This document shows, piece after piece, positions 53,202 through 63,398 of a stretch of DNA of 64,000 nucleotides. Position 1 is the stretch's first letter, and the number at the start of each line of letters is the position of its first letter. Under the pieces are notes generated by a model. It saw only the letters and a list, made by a program, of their open reading frames with translations, made no database searches and was not told the DNA's origin. The position numbers and the translations under genes are program-made. The stretch is from CAVRUZ01 sp963724495 (GTDB taxonomy: Bacteria; Actinomycetota; Actinomycetes; Propionibacteriales; DAIQRJ01): positions 1 through 64,000 of the forward strand of contig CAVRUZ010000008.1 in NCBI GenBank assembly GCA_963724495.1, in the 5' to 3' direction.

Positions 53202-55321
53202 GCGTCGCGCCGGCAGAATCGGGCACGCTGACGGTCGACACGCACTGCCCGTACTGCGCGCTGCAGTGTGCGATGCGGCTCACGGCCGATCCGGTGACGC
53301 GGTCGGTGGACGTGCAACCGCGGGACTTCCCCACCAACGGCGGCGGCCTGTGCCAGAAGGGCTGGACCAGCGCGGAAGTGCTGACCGTGCCGGACCGGCT
53401 GACGCAGCCGCTCGTCCGAGGTGACGACGGCGCGCTGCACGCAGCAACGTGGAACGCAGCGCTCACTCGCATCACCGAGGCGATCCGGTCAACGTGGTCG
53501 ACGGACGGCCGGGACGCCGTCGCCGTGTTCGGCGGCGGAGGGCTCACCAACGAGAAGGCCTACTCCCTCGGGAAGTTCGCCCGCGCCGTCCTGCGCACGG
53601 CGAACATCGACTACAACGGCAGGTTCTGCATGTCGAGCGCCGCCGCGGCTGCCAACCGCAGTCTCGGAGCCGACCGCGGCCTGCCTTTCCCGCTCGCCGA
53701 TCTCGGCGGCGCCGACGCGATCTTCTTGCTGGGCAGCAACATCGCCGAGACGATGCCCCCTGCGCTCCGCCACCTCGCCGGCGTCCGCTCGCGTGGCGGG
53801 CTCATCGTGTCCGACCCACGTCGGTCGGCGACAGCAGGACTTGCCGACGACGACTCGGGCCTGCACCTGCAACTCGTGCCAGGCACGGATCTGGTCCTGC
53901 TTTCGGCCATCCTGCACGTGGTGTTCGCCGAAGGCCTTGAAGACCGGCAGTACCTCGACGAGCGGACCACCGGTGCCGACGACGTGGGCAGGTCCGTCGC
54001 CGCCTGGTGGCCGGAGCGGGCAGAGCAGGAGTGCGGAGTCGGGGCAGTCGACATCCGCCGAGCTGCGCGGATGCTGGCGGTGGCCTCGCCCCGTCACGGT
54101 GCCGGTGCGTTCATCCTCACCGGTCGCGGTGTTGAGCAGTCGAAGCAGGGCACGGCCACCGTGACCGCAGCGATCAACCTGGCGCTCGCTCTTGGCTTGC
54201 CAGGCCGGCAAGGCAGCGGATACGGAGCCATCACCGGTCAGGGCAACGGACAGGGAGGACGCGAGCACGGCCAGAAGGCCGACCAGCTGCCCGGGTACCG
54301 CAGCATCAGCGACCCCGCAGCCCGTGCGCACGTGGCCGGTGTCTGGGGCATGAGCCCGGACGACCTGCCGGGTCCAGGACTCCCGGCCGTCCAGTTGCTC
54401 GACCGCCTCGGTCAGCCCGGCGGGCCGCGCGTGCTGATGGTCCACGGCAGCAACCTCTCGGTGAGCTCACCCAACGCCAGCAAGGTGATCGAACGTCTGA
54501 GGTCGCTGGACCTGCTGGTAGTCAGCGACTTCGTCCTGTCGGAGACCGCCGAGCTCGCGGACGTGGTGCTGCCCGTCACCCAGTGGGCAGAGGAAGGCGG
54601 CACGATGACCTCGCTCGAAGGGAGAGTGCTGCGCCGCAGGCAGGTTCTCCCTCCGCCCGCCGGTGTGCGGTCGGAGCTCGACGTCTTCGCTGACATCGCC
54701 GAGCGTCTCGGCTCACCGGTCCGGATGGCCACCGTCCCAGCCGAGGTCTTCGACGAACTCGCCCGGACCAGCCGCGGGGGCATCGCCGACTACGGCGGGC
54801 TCAGCCACGAACTACTCGACACCGATGAACCGTTCTTCTGGCCCGCGACCGAAGGCTCGGCCGGCACCCCTCGCCTCTTCACCGACGGCTTCCCCATGCC
54901 CGCGGGTCGGGCGCGGATGCTGCCCGTCGACCACGCGGGGCCGGCGGACGACCTCCGGCCGGATGCACCGATGTACCTCATCACCGGCAGGGTGCTCCAG
55001 CACTACCAGTCCGGGGCGCAGACCCGTCGGGTCGCCGAGCTGGACCGGGCAGTGCCAGAGGCGTTCGCGCAAGTGCACCCGCTCCTTGGTGAGCGACTCG
55101 GCCTACAGGACGGCGACCAGGTCCGGCTGACCACCACGCGCGGTTCGATCACGGTTCCCGCGCACTACAGCGACCGCATCCGACCCGACACCGTGTTCGT
55201 GCCCTTCCACTGGGGTGGTGCGCAGAGTGTCAACCTGCTGACAACAGACGCAGTCGACCCGATTTCCGGCATGCCAGAGTTCAAGGTCTGCGCCGTGGAC
55301 GTGAAGCGGGCAGTCGCGTGA
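53198..55321 (+). CDS. narB: Assimilatory nitrate reductase catalytic subunit (molybdopterin oxidoreductase)
   Basis: A 707-residue Mo-bis-MGD enzyme that reduces nitrate to nitrite. The N-terminal iron-sulfur motif has Cys17, Cys20, Cys24 and Cys52 (CPYCALQC ... GLCQKGW), binding one 4Fe-4S cluster. The cofactor-binding segments are LTNEKAYSLGKFARAVLRTA, DYNGRFCMSSAAAAANRSLG, FLLGSNIAETMPP and, in the C-terminal domain, YLITGRVLQHYQSGAQTRRV. Cys in RFCMSS probably ligates Mo. It depends on the moeA-moaC-mog operon. The start overlaps narK and the stop overlaps nasB. Confidence 0.92.
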   Translation: MSVAPAESGTLTVDTHCPYCALQCAMRLTADPVTRSVDVQPRDFPTNGGGLCQKGWTSAEVLTVPDRLTQPLVRGDDGALHAATWNAALTRITEAIRSTWSTDGRDAVAVFGGGGLTNEKAYSLGKFARAVLRTANIDYNGRFCMSSAAAAANRSLGADRGLPFPLADLGGADAIFLLGSNIAETMPPALRHLAGVRSRGGLIVSDPRRSATAGLADDDSGLHLQLVPGTDLVLLSAILHVVFAEGLEDRQYLDERTTGADDVGRSVAAWWPERAEQECGVGAVDIRRAARMLAVASPRHGAGAFILTGRGVEQSKQGTATVTAAINLALALGLPGRQGSGYGAITGQGNGQGGREHGQKADQLPGYRSISDPAARAHVAGVWGMSPDDLPGPGLPAVQLLDRLGQPGGPRVLMVHGSNLSVSSPNASKVIERLRSLDLLVVSDFVLSETAELADVVLPVTQWAEEGGTMTSLEGRVLRRRQVLPPPAGVRSELDVFADIAERLGSPVRMATVPAEVFDELARTSRGGIADYGGLSHELLDTDEPFFWPATEGSAGTPRLFTDGFPMPAGRARMLPVDHAGPADDLRPDAPMYLITGRVLQHYQSGAQTRRVAELDRAVPEAFAQVHPLLGERLGLQDGDQVRLTTTRGSITVPAHYSDRIRPDTVFVPFHWGGAQSVNLLTTDAVDPISGMPEFKVCAVDVKRAVA

Positions 55322-56959
55322 CGGCCCCGACGCGCGTCGTCGTGATCGGTGGCGGCATGGTGGGTGGCCGGTTCGCCGACGACCTGCTGTCCCGCGATCC
55401 CGAGGGCCACTTCGAGGTCACCGTCATCGGTGCCGAGCCGTACCACAGCTACAACCGCGTTCTGCTGAGCGACGTCGTGGCAGGCAGGACCGAAATCGCG
55501 TCCATCTCGCTCCAGCAGCGGACGACTCCGCGACTCACCACCTTGCGCGACGTCACCGTCACCGAGATCGACCGGATCCGCCGGCTCGTTCTGACGGCCG
55601 ACGGTCAGAGGTACGCCTACGACGTCCTGGTGCTCGCCACCGGTGCCACCGCCAGGATTCCTTCACTACCAGGACTTCCCGTGCCAGGGGCACCCGACGG
55701 CCGGCTGCCCGGCGGCGTGCACGCGCTCCGCAGCCTCGACGACGCCCGGGCCATCGTGTCGGAAAGCGCGAACGCCCGCCGTGCCGTCGTGATCGGAGCC
55801 GGCGTGCTGGGCATCGAGGTCGCGGCCGGACTGCACCGGCGGAATCTGCAAGTGACGTTGGTACACGGACGGGACTGGCCGATGGAACGTCAGCTTGCCG
55901 ACGAGGCCGGACGCATCCTGCTCGACCGACTCGAGCAACTGGGTGTCCGGACCGTTCGCCAGTCCACGGCTCGCGCCATCACCACCGCAGACGGCCGCCT
56001 GTGCTCGGTGCGGATCCGCAGCAGGGAGGTCGTAGCCGCCGAGGAGATCGACGTGCTCGACCTCGAGCCGGCCGAGTGGGACGAGCCCGCCGACCTCCTC
56101 GTCCTCGCCTGCGGCACCATCCCCGAGAGCACGCTCGCCCAGGCCGCCGGGCTCGCGGTGGATCGAGGCGTGGTCGTCGACGACCAGTTGAGGTCGACGG
56201 CCGACCCGACGATCTTCGCGATCGGCGACTGTGCGCAACCTGCCTGGCGGCGCTACCGGTCTGATAGCGCAGGGGTGGCAGCAGTCGCGTCAGCTGGCCA
56301 CTCTCCTGACCACCGGTGTCGACGTTGAGGTCCCCGGCGCTGTCCAGACGGCGAAGGCTGCCGCTCCCGTCGATGTCGTTCGGCTGAAGTCCGATCACCT
56401 CGATGTCGTCAGCATGGGTGTCTCCGGAGCCTCCCGCGCTTCAACTGGAGACGCTCGCACCCTGCGCCTCGCCGACCCGGATTCCCAGCGATACCTGGAG
56501 GTTGTGGTTCGCAGCGATCGTGTCGTCGGCGCAACGTGCGTCGGCGGCGGGCAGGTCGCGACCGACCTCGTGGCGGCCTACACCCGGCGGACTCCGGTAC
56601 CGGCCGACCCGGCCCAGCTCCTCGTCCGCCCCTCGAGCCTGATGCCAGCCGCCGCTCCCGATCCCGTGCACATGCCGGATCGGACCACGGTCTGCAGCTG
56701 CAACGGCGTGAGCAAGGGCGAGATCGTCGCGTGTTGGCGTGACGGTGCCGAGTCCGTCGCTCAGGTGGCCGCGTGCACCCGTGCGACCACCGGCTGCGGG
56801 AGTTGCACGTCGGTCGTGGACGGGATCCTCGAGTGGCTCGTCCGCTCCGATCCGCCGCAGCCGCCGGACACCGGATCAAGGCAACCGCCGGATCGACAGC
56901 ACCCGCAGCCCACGACTCCGGCTCTCGGGCGAAATGTCCCCGCAACCTCACAGGTATGA
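55318..56959 (+). CDS. nasB: Nitrate reductase electron-transfer flavoprotein, NasB-like (one frameshift)
   Basis: An NAD(P)H/FAD oxidoreductase of the NirB N-terminal type. TRVVVIGGGMVGGRFADDLL is the FAD motif and RAVVIGAGVLGIEVAAGLHR the NAD(P) motif; TIFAIGDCA marks the second FAD site. The frame changes there, near 56250, and GGATGLIAQGWQQSRQLA continues. A BFD-like [2Fe-2S] domain closes it: TTVCSCNGVSKGEIVACWRD with TRATTGCGSCTSVVDGI. It would pass electrons from NAD(P)H to narB. The start overlaps narB and the stop overlaps an ATG of nirB. Confidence 0.85.
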
Positions 56960-56991
56960 AGGTGAAATCCGTGCACCCTAACGTCGAGGAC

Positions 56992-59598
56992 ATGTCCGCT
57001 GATCCCGTCCGGCACGTCGTCGTCGTTGGCGGCGGAATGGTGGCGCACCGCTTCGTGGAGTCACTGCGTTCGCGCGACACCGCGGGCACCTGGCGGATCA
57101 CGGTTGTGTCGGAGGAGGATGCGCTCCCCTACGACCGGGTCGCGCTCACCAGCTTCTTCGACGGGCGCGGCGTCGAGGATCTCGCCCTGGGTGACACGGC
57201 GATGTGGGACGACCCGCTCGTGGCCCTGGTCCGAGGCGTCAGGGTCGAGTCCGTCGACCGGAGCAGTCGAGTCGTGACCACCACCGACGGGCAGTCGATT
57301 CCTTACGACCACCTCGTCCTCGCCACCGGCTCCTACCCGTTCGTCCCACCGGTGCAGGGAACCGACCTCGACGGCGTGTTCGTGTACCGGACGATCGAGG
57401 ACGTTCGCGCGATTCAGGAGTTCGTACAGAGCCTGGCCCCGACTCTCCACACCGGTTCGCGCCGCCGTGGTGGGCGGGGGTCTGCTCGGCCTCGAGGCGG
57501 CCGGTGCTCTGACCACGCTCGGGGTTGCCACCACCGTGGTGGAGCATTCGCCGCACCTGATGGCCCGGCAGGTCGATCAGGGTGGAGGCGAGGCCCTGCA
57601 TCGCCTCGTCACCGCCATGGGCGTTTCGGTCGTCACGTCGGCTAGAAGCGGCACGCCTCACCGGTGCGGGCAGCGTGGCGTCGATGGAGTTCACCGAGGG
57701 TGCTCCGCTCGACGCCGACGTCGTCGTGTTCGCGGCCGGTGTGCGACCGCGCGACGAGCTTGCCCGTGACGCCGGCCTTTCGATCGGCGACAGGGGCGGC
57801 GTCGTGGTCGACGAGTCCTGCCGGACCGCGGACGACCACATCTCGGCCATCGGCGAGGTGGCGTGCATCAACGGCGGTTGCCTCGGCCTCGTGGCACCGG
57901 GAAATGCGATGGCCGAGGTCGTCTGCGATCGGCTTCTGGGTGGCACCGCGACCTTCCCCGGTGCGGACATGTCCACGAAGCTCAAGCTGCTCGGCGTGGA
58001 CGTCGCCAGCTTCGGCGATGCGTTCGCTTCCGCTCCGGGTGCACTGGAGGTGGTCTACGCCGACCCGATTGCCGGTGTGTACAAGAAGATCGTGCTGTCC
58101 GACGACGCCACGACCTTGCTGGGCGGCATCCTGGTGGGCGACGCGTCTGCCTACGCGAGCCTTCGGCCGATGGTCGGGCTCGGACTCTCCGGCGACCCTG
58201 CCTCCTATCTGATGCCTGAAGGCCTCAGCCAATCCGGCGGTGGCGGGACGGAGTTGCCCGACGCCGTCGGCGTCTGCTCCTGCAACAACGTGTCCGCTGG
58301 GCAGATCCGGGACGCGGTCCGGCAGGTCGGCTGTACCGACGTCGCGCAGGTCAAGAAGTGCACGCGTGCGGGGTCGAGCTGCGGGTCGTGCCTGCCTCTG
58401 GTCAAGCGCATCGTCAATGCCGAGCTCGAGAGTGCTGGCGTCGAGGTCGCCACTGGCCTGTGCGAGCACTTCGCGTTGTCGCGACCGCAACTGTTCGAGG
58501 CCGTTCGCGTCACCAACCTGCACACGTTCACCGACATCATCGCGAGGTTCGGCTCCGAGACCGGAGGCCGCGGCTGCGACATCTGCAAGCCCGTCGTGGC
58601 GTCGATCCTCGCTTCGCTCGGCAACGGGCACATCCTCGCTGGTGAGCAGGCCGCTCTGCAGGACACCAACGATCACGTCATGGCCAACATCCAGCGGGAC
58701 GGCACGTACTCGGTCGTGCCGCGGATCCCTGGTGGTGAGGTGACACCCGAGGGCCTGCTGGTGATCGGCCAGGTGGCCAAGGACTTCGGCCTGTACACGA
58801 AGATCACCGGTGGCCAGCGCATCGACATGTTCGGCGCCCGGATCGAACAGCTGCCGCACATCTGGAAGCGGTTGACCGATGCCGGCTTCGAGTCCGGTCA
58901 TGCCTACGGCAAGTCGCTTCGCACGGTGAAGTCCTGTGTGGGTTCGACATGGTGCCGCTTCGGTGTGCAGGACTCGGTGGGCATGGCGATCGAGCTCGAA
59001 CTCCGGTACCGCGGGCTTCGCTCACCACACAAGCTGAAACTCGGTGTCTCCGGCTGTGCCCGGGAGTGTGCGGAGGCACGCGCGAAGGACGTCGGAGTCA
59101 TCGCCACCGAGAACGGCTGGAACATGTACGTCGGCGGGAACGGCGGGTTCACGCCCGCGGCACGCGCAGTTGTTCGCGGAGGATCTCGATTCGCCGACGC
59201 TGATCCGCACGATCGACCGATTTCTCATGTACTACGTGCGAACCGCTGATCGGCTGCAACGGACGGCGCCCTGGCTCGAGGAGATCGAGGGCGGTCTCGA
59301 CTTCGTTCGCGAAGTGATCATCGAAGACTCCCTCGGCATCGGCGCCGAACTCGACGCAGCCATGGCCACCCACGTGGACAACTACGAAGACGAGTGGAAG
59401 GCCGCCCTGTCCGACCCGGAAACGCTGAGCAGGTTCGCCTCTTTCGTCAACGCACCCGACCAGGCCGACCCGTCACTGTCCTACGTGAGTGAACGCGGGC
59501 AGGGTCGACCGGCGAACGAGACCGAGAAGAAGGAAGAAGACGAACGCGGGGCCACAGGTGTGCTCATCGCCGGTTCCCTGCTGGAGGTGCGCGGATGA
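56992..59598 (+). CDS. nirB: Nitrite reductase large subunit NirB (three frameshifts)
   Basis: Reduces nitrite to ammonium with NAD(P)H. The FAD domain starts RHVVVVGGGMVAHRFVESLR; the frame changes near 57465 and near 57640. AVVGGGLLGLEAAGALTTLG is the NAD(P) motif. A BFD [2Fe-2S] domain follows (VCSCNNVSAGQIRDAVRQVG, CTRAGSSCGSCLPLV). The siroheme/4Fe-4S site is SCVGSTWCRFGVQDS (C-x5-C) plus LGVSGCARECAEARAKDVGV (C-x3-C). After a last frame change near 59160 it ends in a charged tail. The ATG at 56992 is preferred; the ATG at 56956 overlaps the previous stop and is the alternative. Confidence 0.9.
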
Positions 59599-60038
59599 GT
59601 CAGGCCGTCGACGTCAGGACGCCGTTCGCCTCACCCATCAGGCGGCACGGCCTCGCGGCCCTGCTCCGCTGGGTGCGGGTGTGCGACATCGACGAACTCA
59701 CCGTCGAGCGGGGTTGCGCCGCACTCGTCCGGGGCGCGCAGGTCGCGCTCGTCCGCACGGTCACCGGTGACGTCTACGCGGTCGCGCACACCGATCCGTT
59801 CAGTGGGGCCAACGTGATAGCGCGCGGCATCGTCGGCACGCGCGGAGGCATTCCCACGATCGCATCGCCGATGTACAAGCAGGTGTTCGATCTGCGCAAC
59901 GGACGCTGCCTCGACAATGCGGGGTTCCAGCCGAGGTCGGGAACCGGCGACCTCGCGGTCTGGGACGTGCTGATCAGCGACGGTGACGTCCTGGTCACCA
60001 ACACCCCGATCACCCCACCAGAGCCGGCGTTCGGCTGA
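59595..60038 (+). CDS. nirD: Nitrite reductase small subunit NirD
   Basis: A 147-residue Rieske-fold protein: WVRVCDIDELTVERGCAALV, GDVYAVAHTDPFSGANVIAR and ASPMYKQVFDLRNGRCLDNA. Like other NirD proteins it lacks the Cys-His pairs of a true Rieske cluster. It partners NirB. Start overlaps the nirB stop (ATGA); its stop shares a base with the next start. Confidence 0.92.
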   Translation: MSQAVDVRTPFASPIRRHGLAALLRWVRVCDIDELTVERGCAALVRGAQVALVRTVTGDVYAVAHTDPFSGANVIARGIVGTRGGIPTIASPMYKQVFDLRNGRCLDNAGFQPRSGTGDLAVWDVLISDGDVLVTNTPITPPEPAFG

Positions 60039-61187
60039 TGGCTGCAGCGGCGGACGAGCCCGGCCGGGCGAGCGCCGGCGGTGCCCGCGCAGCAGTGCTC
60101 GCGGGCCGCTCGGTGCTCATCACCGGCGAACGGCGGTCCGCCGAACTGGCCTCGGCGTTGCAGCGCAGGGGCGCCCGCACGACGATCGTCCCGGCGCTCA
60201 GCATGATTCCGGGGCACGACGACGACGCTCTGATGAGTGAGACGAGTGCCCTCATCGCGAAGCACCCCGACGTCGTGGTGGTCACGACGGGCATCGGGCT
60301 GCGCGGCTGGATCGAGGCAGCGGACGCGCACGGTCATGCCGATGCCTTGCTCGCCGCACTCCGTGCCGCGCGCATCGTGGCGCGTGGGCCGAAGGCTCTC
60401 GGTGCGATCCAGGCCGCCGGACTCACTGCCGACTGGGTGGCCGAGTCCGAGACCAGCGCCGAGATCATCGAACTATTGCTGGCCGAAGGTGTCGCCGGCC
60501 TGCGCATCGCCGTCCAGCATCACGGGGCCGGAGCAGATGGAGTCGACACGGCCTTGCTGGCCGGTGGGGCCGACGTCGTCTCTCTCGTCGTCTACCGCTG
60601 GGGCCCGCCTGCCGGATCCCGCGGCTGTTTCCGACTCGACGCGGGCCGCGGCCGAAGGCGATGTCGACGTGGTGGTGTTCACCTCCGCGCCGGCCGCACA
60701 CGCCTGGCTCGAGTCGGCGGACGAGGCTGGAAGTCTCGACGGGATCCGCTCGCGCTGCGCCGACGGCGACCTGCTCGCGGCTGCTGTCGGTCCGATCACG
60801 GCTGGACCGCTGCAGGCCGTCGGAATCGAGCCCCTGCTGCCCGAACGCGCCCGGTTGGGTGCCCTCGTTCGGGCGCTGGTGGCGCGATTCGCGGATGACG
60901 GCAACGAGGTCGACACGATCGCCGGGCGGCTCCAGCTGCGGCCCCGGGCAGCCGTACTCGACGGCACCCTGCTCACCCTGACCCCCAGCAGCCTGTCGGT
61001 CCTGCGCCTGCTCGTCGACGCTGCCGGTCAGGTGGTCCCCCGCGAACGCGTCCTCCAGGCGCTGCCGGGCTGCTCGCTCGACCCGCACGCAGCCGAAGTC
61101 GCGATCGCCCGGCTGCGCGAGTCATCGGATCGCCAGCTGATCGGGACAGTCTTCAAGCGCGGATACCGATTGGAGGTCGCGGAGTGA
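60038..61187 (+). CDS. Uroporphyrinogen-III synthase fused to a winged-helix domain (one frameshift)
   Basis: The N-terminal 250 residues are HemD-like: RSVLITGERRSAELASALQR, RGARTTIVPALSMIPGHDDD, DVVVVTTGIGLRGWIEAADA and, after a frame change near 60615, VDVVVFTSAPAAHAWLESAD. The C-terminal 90 residues are an OmpR-type winged helix: LTLTPSSLSVLRLLVDAAGQ, VVPRERVLQALPGCSLDPHA and GTVFKRGYRLEV. This fusion is known in actinobacteria next to nitrite reductase genes. It may make the siroheme precursor, regulate the operon, or both; which is not resolved by the sequence. Confidence 0.85.
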
Positions 61188-62023
61188 CCGCGGCCGAGCA
61201 ATCCCCAATGTGGCCTACTACTCCGCGCGAGCCCGTGCTCGTGGGCTGTTCACACGGAACCCGCAGTCCTGCCGGCCGGCGCGTGGTGCGCTCCATCCTC
61301 GAGGACGTATCCGCAGTAACTGATGCCGAGGTGCGGGAGGCCTTCGTCGACGTACAGGAACCGGCGGTGGGCGACGTCGTTGCCGATATCGCCCGGAGCG
61401 GCGGCTACGGCGTCGTCGTCCCGCTGCTCGTATCGGCCGGCTACCACGTGCACGTCGACGTCGCTCAGGCGGTCGAGCGGGCGGACGTCATCCGCGCGGG
61501 TTGCGTCGTAGCGGCGGGAGCGCTCGGGCCAGACCCCGTCCTGGTGTCGATCCTCGTCGACCGGCTCGAGGAGGTGGCGGTTCGGCCGGGCGACGTCGTC
61601 GTGCTCGCCGCGGCCGGCTCGAGTGACGACGCTGCGGTCTCCGACGTCCACCTCGCGGCGACGTGGCTGCGGCATCGGCACGACGGACCGGTGCTGACGG
61701 GGTTCGTGTCGGCCGCCAGGCCGTCGGTCGCAGAGGCCGTCGCGGCAGGTCGTGGTCTGCTGGCAGGGCGAAGGATCACCGGTCGACATCCACGGATCGT
61801 GGTCGCGAGCTATCTGTTGGCGCCGGGCTTCTTCCATGGCCGGTTGCAGGAGGCCGGCGCCGATCAGGTCACGCGGCCGTTGGCTCCGCACCCGGCACTG
61901 GCGGACCTGGTCCTCCGCCGGTTCCGGCAGGCGGCATCAGGATTCGGGGTCGTAGGCGACGAGCGACTGGGTCGACCGGACGAGGAGACGGGCCTGCCGG
62001 CGGCCGTGCTCCCCCGTCGCTAG
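61184..62023 (+). CDS. Sirohydrochlorin chelatase, CbiX/SirB type
   Basis: A 279-residue class II chelatase that inserts iron into sirohydrochlorin to form siroheme, the cofactor of nirB. The N-terminal metal site is LVGCSHGTRSPAGRRVVRS and the second-site residues are in VVPLLVSAGYHVHVDVAQAV; the C-terminal half repeats the fold (VASYLLAPGFFHGRLQEAGA). The GTG start overlaps the previous stop by four bases. The last 87 bases overlap the end of rhaB on the other strand, so the true stop may be earlier and an indel may be present. Confidence 0.87.
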   Translation: MTAAEQSPMWPTTPREPVLVGCSHGTRSPAGRRVVRSILEDVSAVTDAEVREAFVDVQEPAVGDVVADIARSGGYGVVVPLLVSAGYHVHVDVAQAVERADVIRAGCVVAAGALGPDPVLVSILVDRLEEVAVRPGDVVVLAAAGSSDDAAVSDVHLAATWLRHRHDGPVLTGFVSAARPSVAEAVAAGRGLLAGRRITGRHPRIVVASYLLAPGFFHGRLQEAGADQVTRPLAPHPALADLVLRRFRQAASGFGVVGDERLGRPDEETGLPAAVLPRR

Positions 62024-63398
62024 CACACCGGCTGCGCGCGCCTGGACGACGAGGTTGCCGATCGCCGTCGCCTCGACGGGCCCCGCCTCGACCGGGAGCC
62101 GTGCTGCCACCGCAGTCGCCTTGCACAACAGGGCATTCGCGCTTCCACCGCCGACGATGTGCACCTTCTCGGGCACGGAACCGGAGAGTTCGGCCACGCG
62201 GTGCACGTTGCGGGCGTGCCCGTGGGCGAGGGAGTCGATGATGCAGCGGGTGATCTCGGCCGGTGTGGAGGGGCGCTCGGTACCGTCGACCTGCGCCGAC
62301 GATGCGGGCAGGCATGTCGCCCGGCGCCACCAACGCCTCCGACTCGGCGTCGATGAGGTACCGGTCGGGTTCCAGGTCGGCCGCCTCGGCCAGCACGTCG
62401 TCACGGCGCACATCCAGGCCCTGGTCGCGCCAGGCTTCGAGCGACTGCGACAACAGCCACAGGCCGGTCACGTTGCGCAGGAAGCGGATCGTCTGGTCGA
62501 TCCCGACCTCGTTGGTGAAGTGGGAGTCGCGGGCCTCCGCACTGAGCACCGGCGCCGGAAGTTCCTGTCCCACCAGCGACCAGGTTCCGCAGGACACGTA
62601 GGCGGTCGCGGCGTCCTCTGCGGGGACGGCGATCACGGCCGATGCGGTGTCGTGCGATGCCGCCCGGACCACGGTCACGTCCGTGTCGTCGGGCAGGCCC
62701 CACTCGCGGAGTACGGCAGAGGTGATCCGGCCTGCCACCGATCCTGGCTCGGCGATCGGCGGCAGTACCGACGTCGGGATGCCGAGACGCGAACAGATCT
62801 CGTCCGACCAGTTCCCGGTGCCGAGGTCGTACAGGGCAGTCGTCGAGGCATTCGTGCGCTCGGTGCCGATGTTCCCAGTCATTCGCCAGACCAGCAGGTC
62901 GGGCATCAACAGCATCGTGCTGCTGGACAGGACATCCTCGGGCTCGGTGAGCAACTGGTACACGGTGTTGAACGGCAACCGGGCGATCCCGGTGATCGCG
63001 AAGTGCTCGTTCCAGCCCAGCCGCTCGGCGACCCGCTCGGAGACGCCGTCGGTGCGGCTGTCGCGATAGCTGGCCGGTGGCCCGAGCAGCCTGCCGTCGT
63101 GGACCAGCCCGTAGTCCACGGCCCAGGAGTCGACAGCAACGCTGGTGGCGCCATGGTCGACGACGGCGGTGCGGACGCCGGCGCCGATCTCGCGCCACAG
63201 GGTGTCCAGGTCCCAGCGCAGCACACCGGCCCGGTCACGCACCGGCTCGTTGGCGAACCGGGCCACCTCACGGACCGACAACTCCCCGGTACCCACCCGG
63301 CCGACGAGCACCCGCCCGGAGGTGGCACCGAGGTCGACCGCAGCTGCGGTCAGGACACCGCTCGAGTCGATCCTCCTGGCGTCGCGATCAGCGGTCAT
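61937..63398 (-). CDS. rhaB: Rhamnulokinase (one frameshift)
   Basis: An FGGY-family sugar kinase that phosphorylates L-rhamnulose. Motifs: AAAVDLGATSGRVLVGRVGT (phosphate 1), SVAVDSWAVDYGLVHDGRLL, LPFNTVYQLLTEPED, ASHDTASAVIAVPA and YVSCGTWSLVGQEL. The frame changes near 62300; after that KVHIVGGGSANALLCKATAV (the adenosine motif) follows, with a stop at 61937. The ATG at 63398 overlaps the stop of the upstream dehydrogenase/aldolase gene. It forms a rhamnose catabolic operon with it. Confidence 0.92.
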
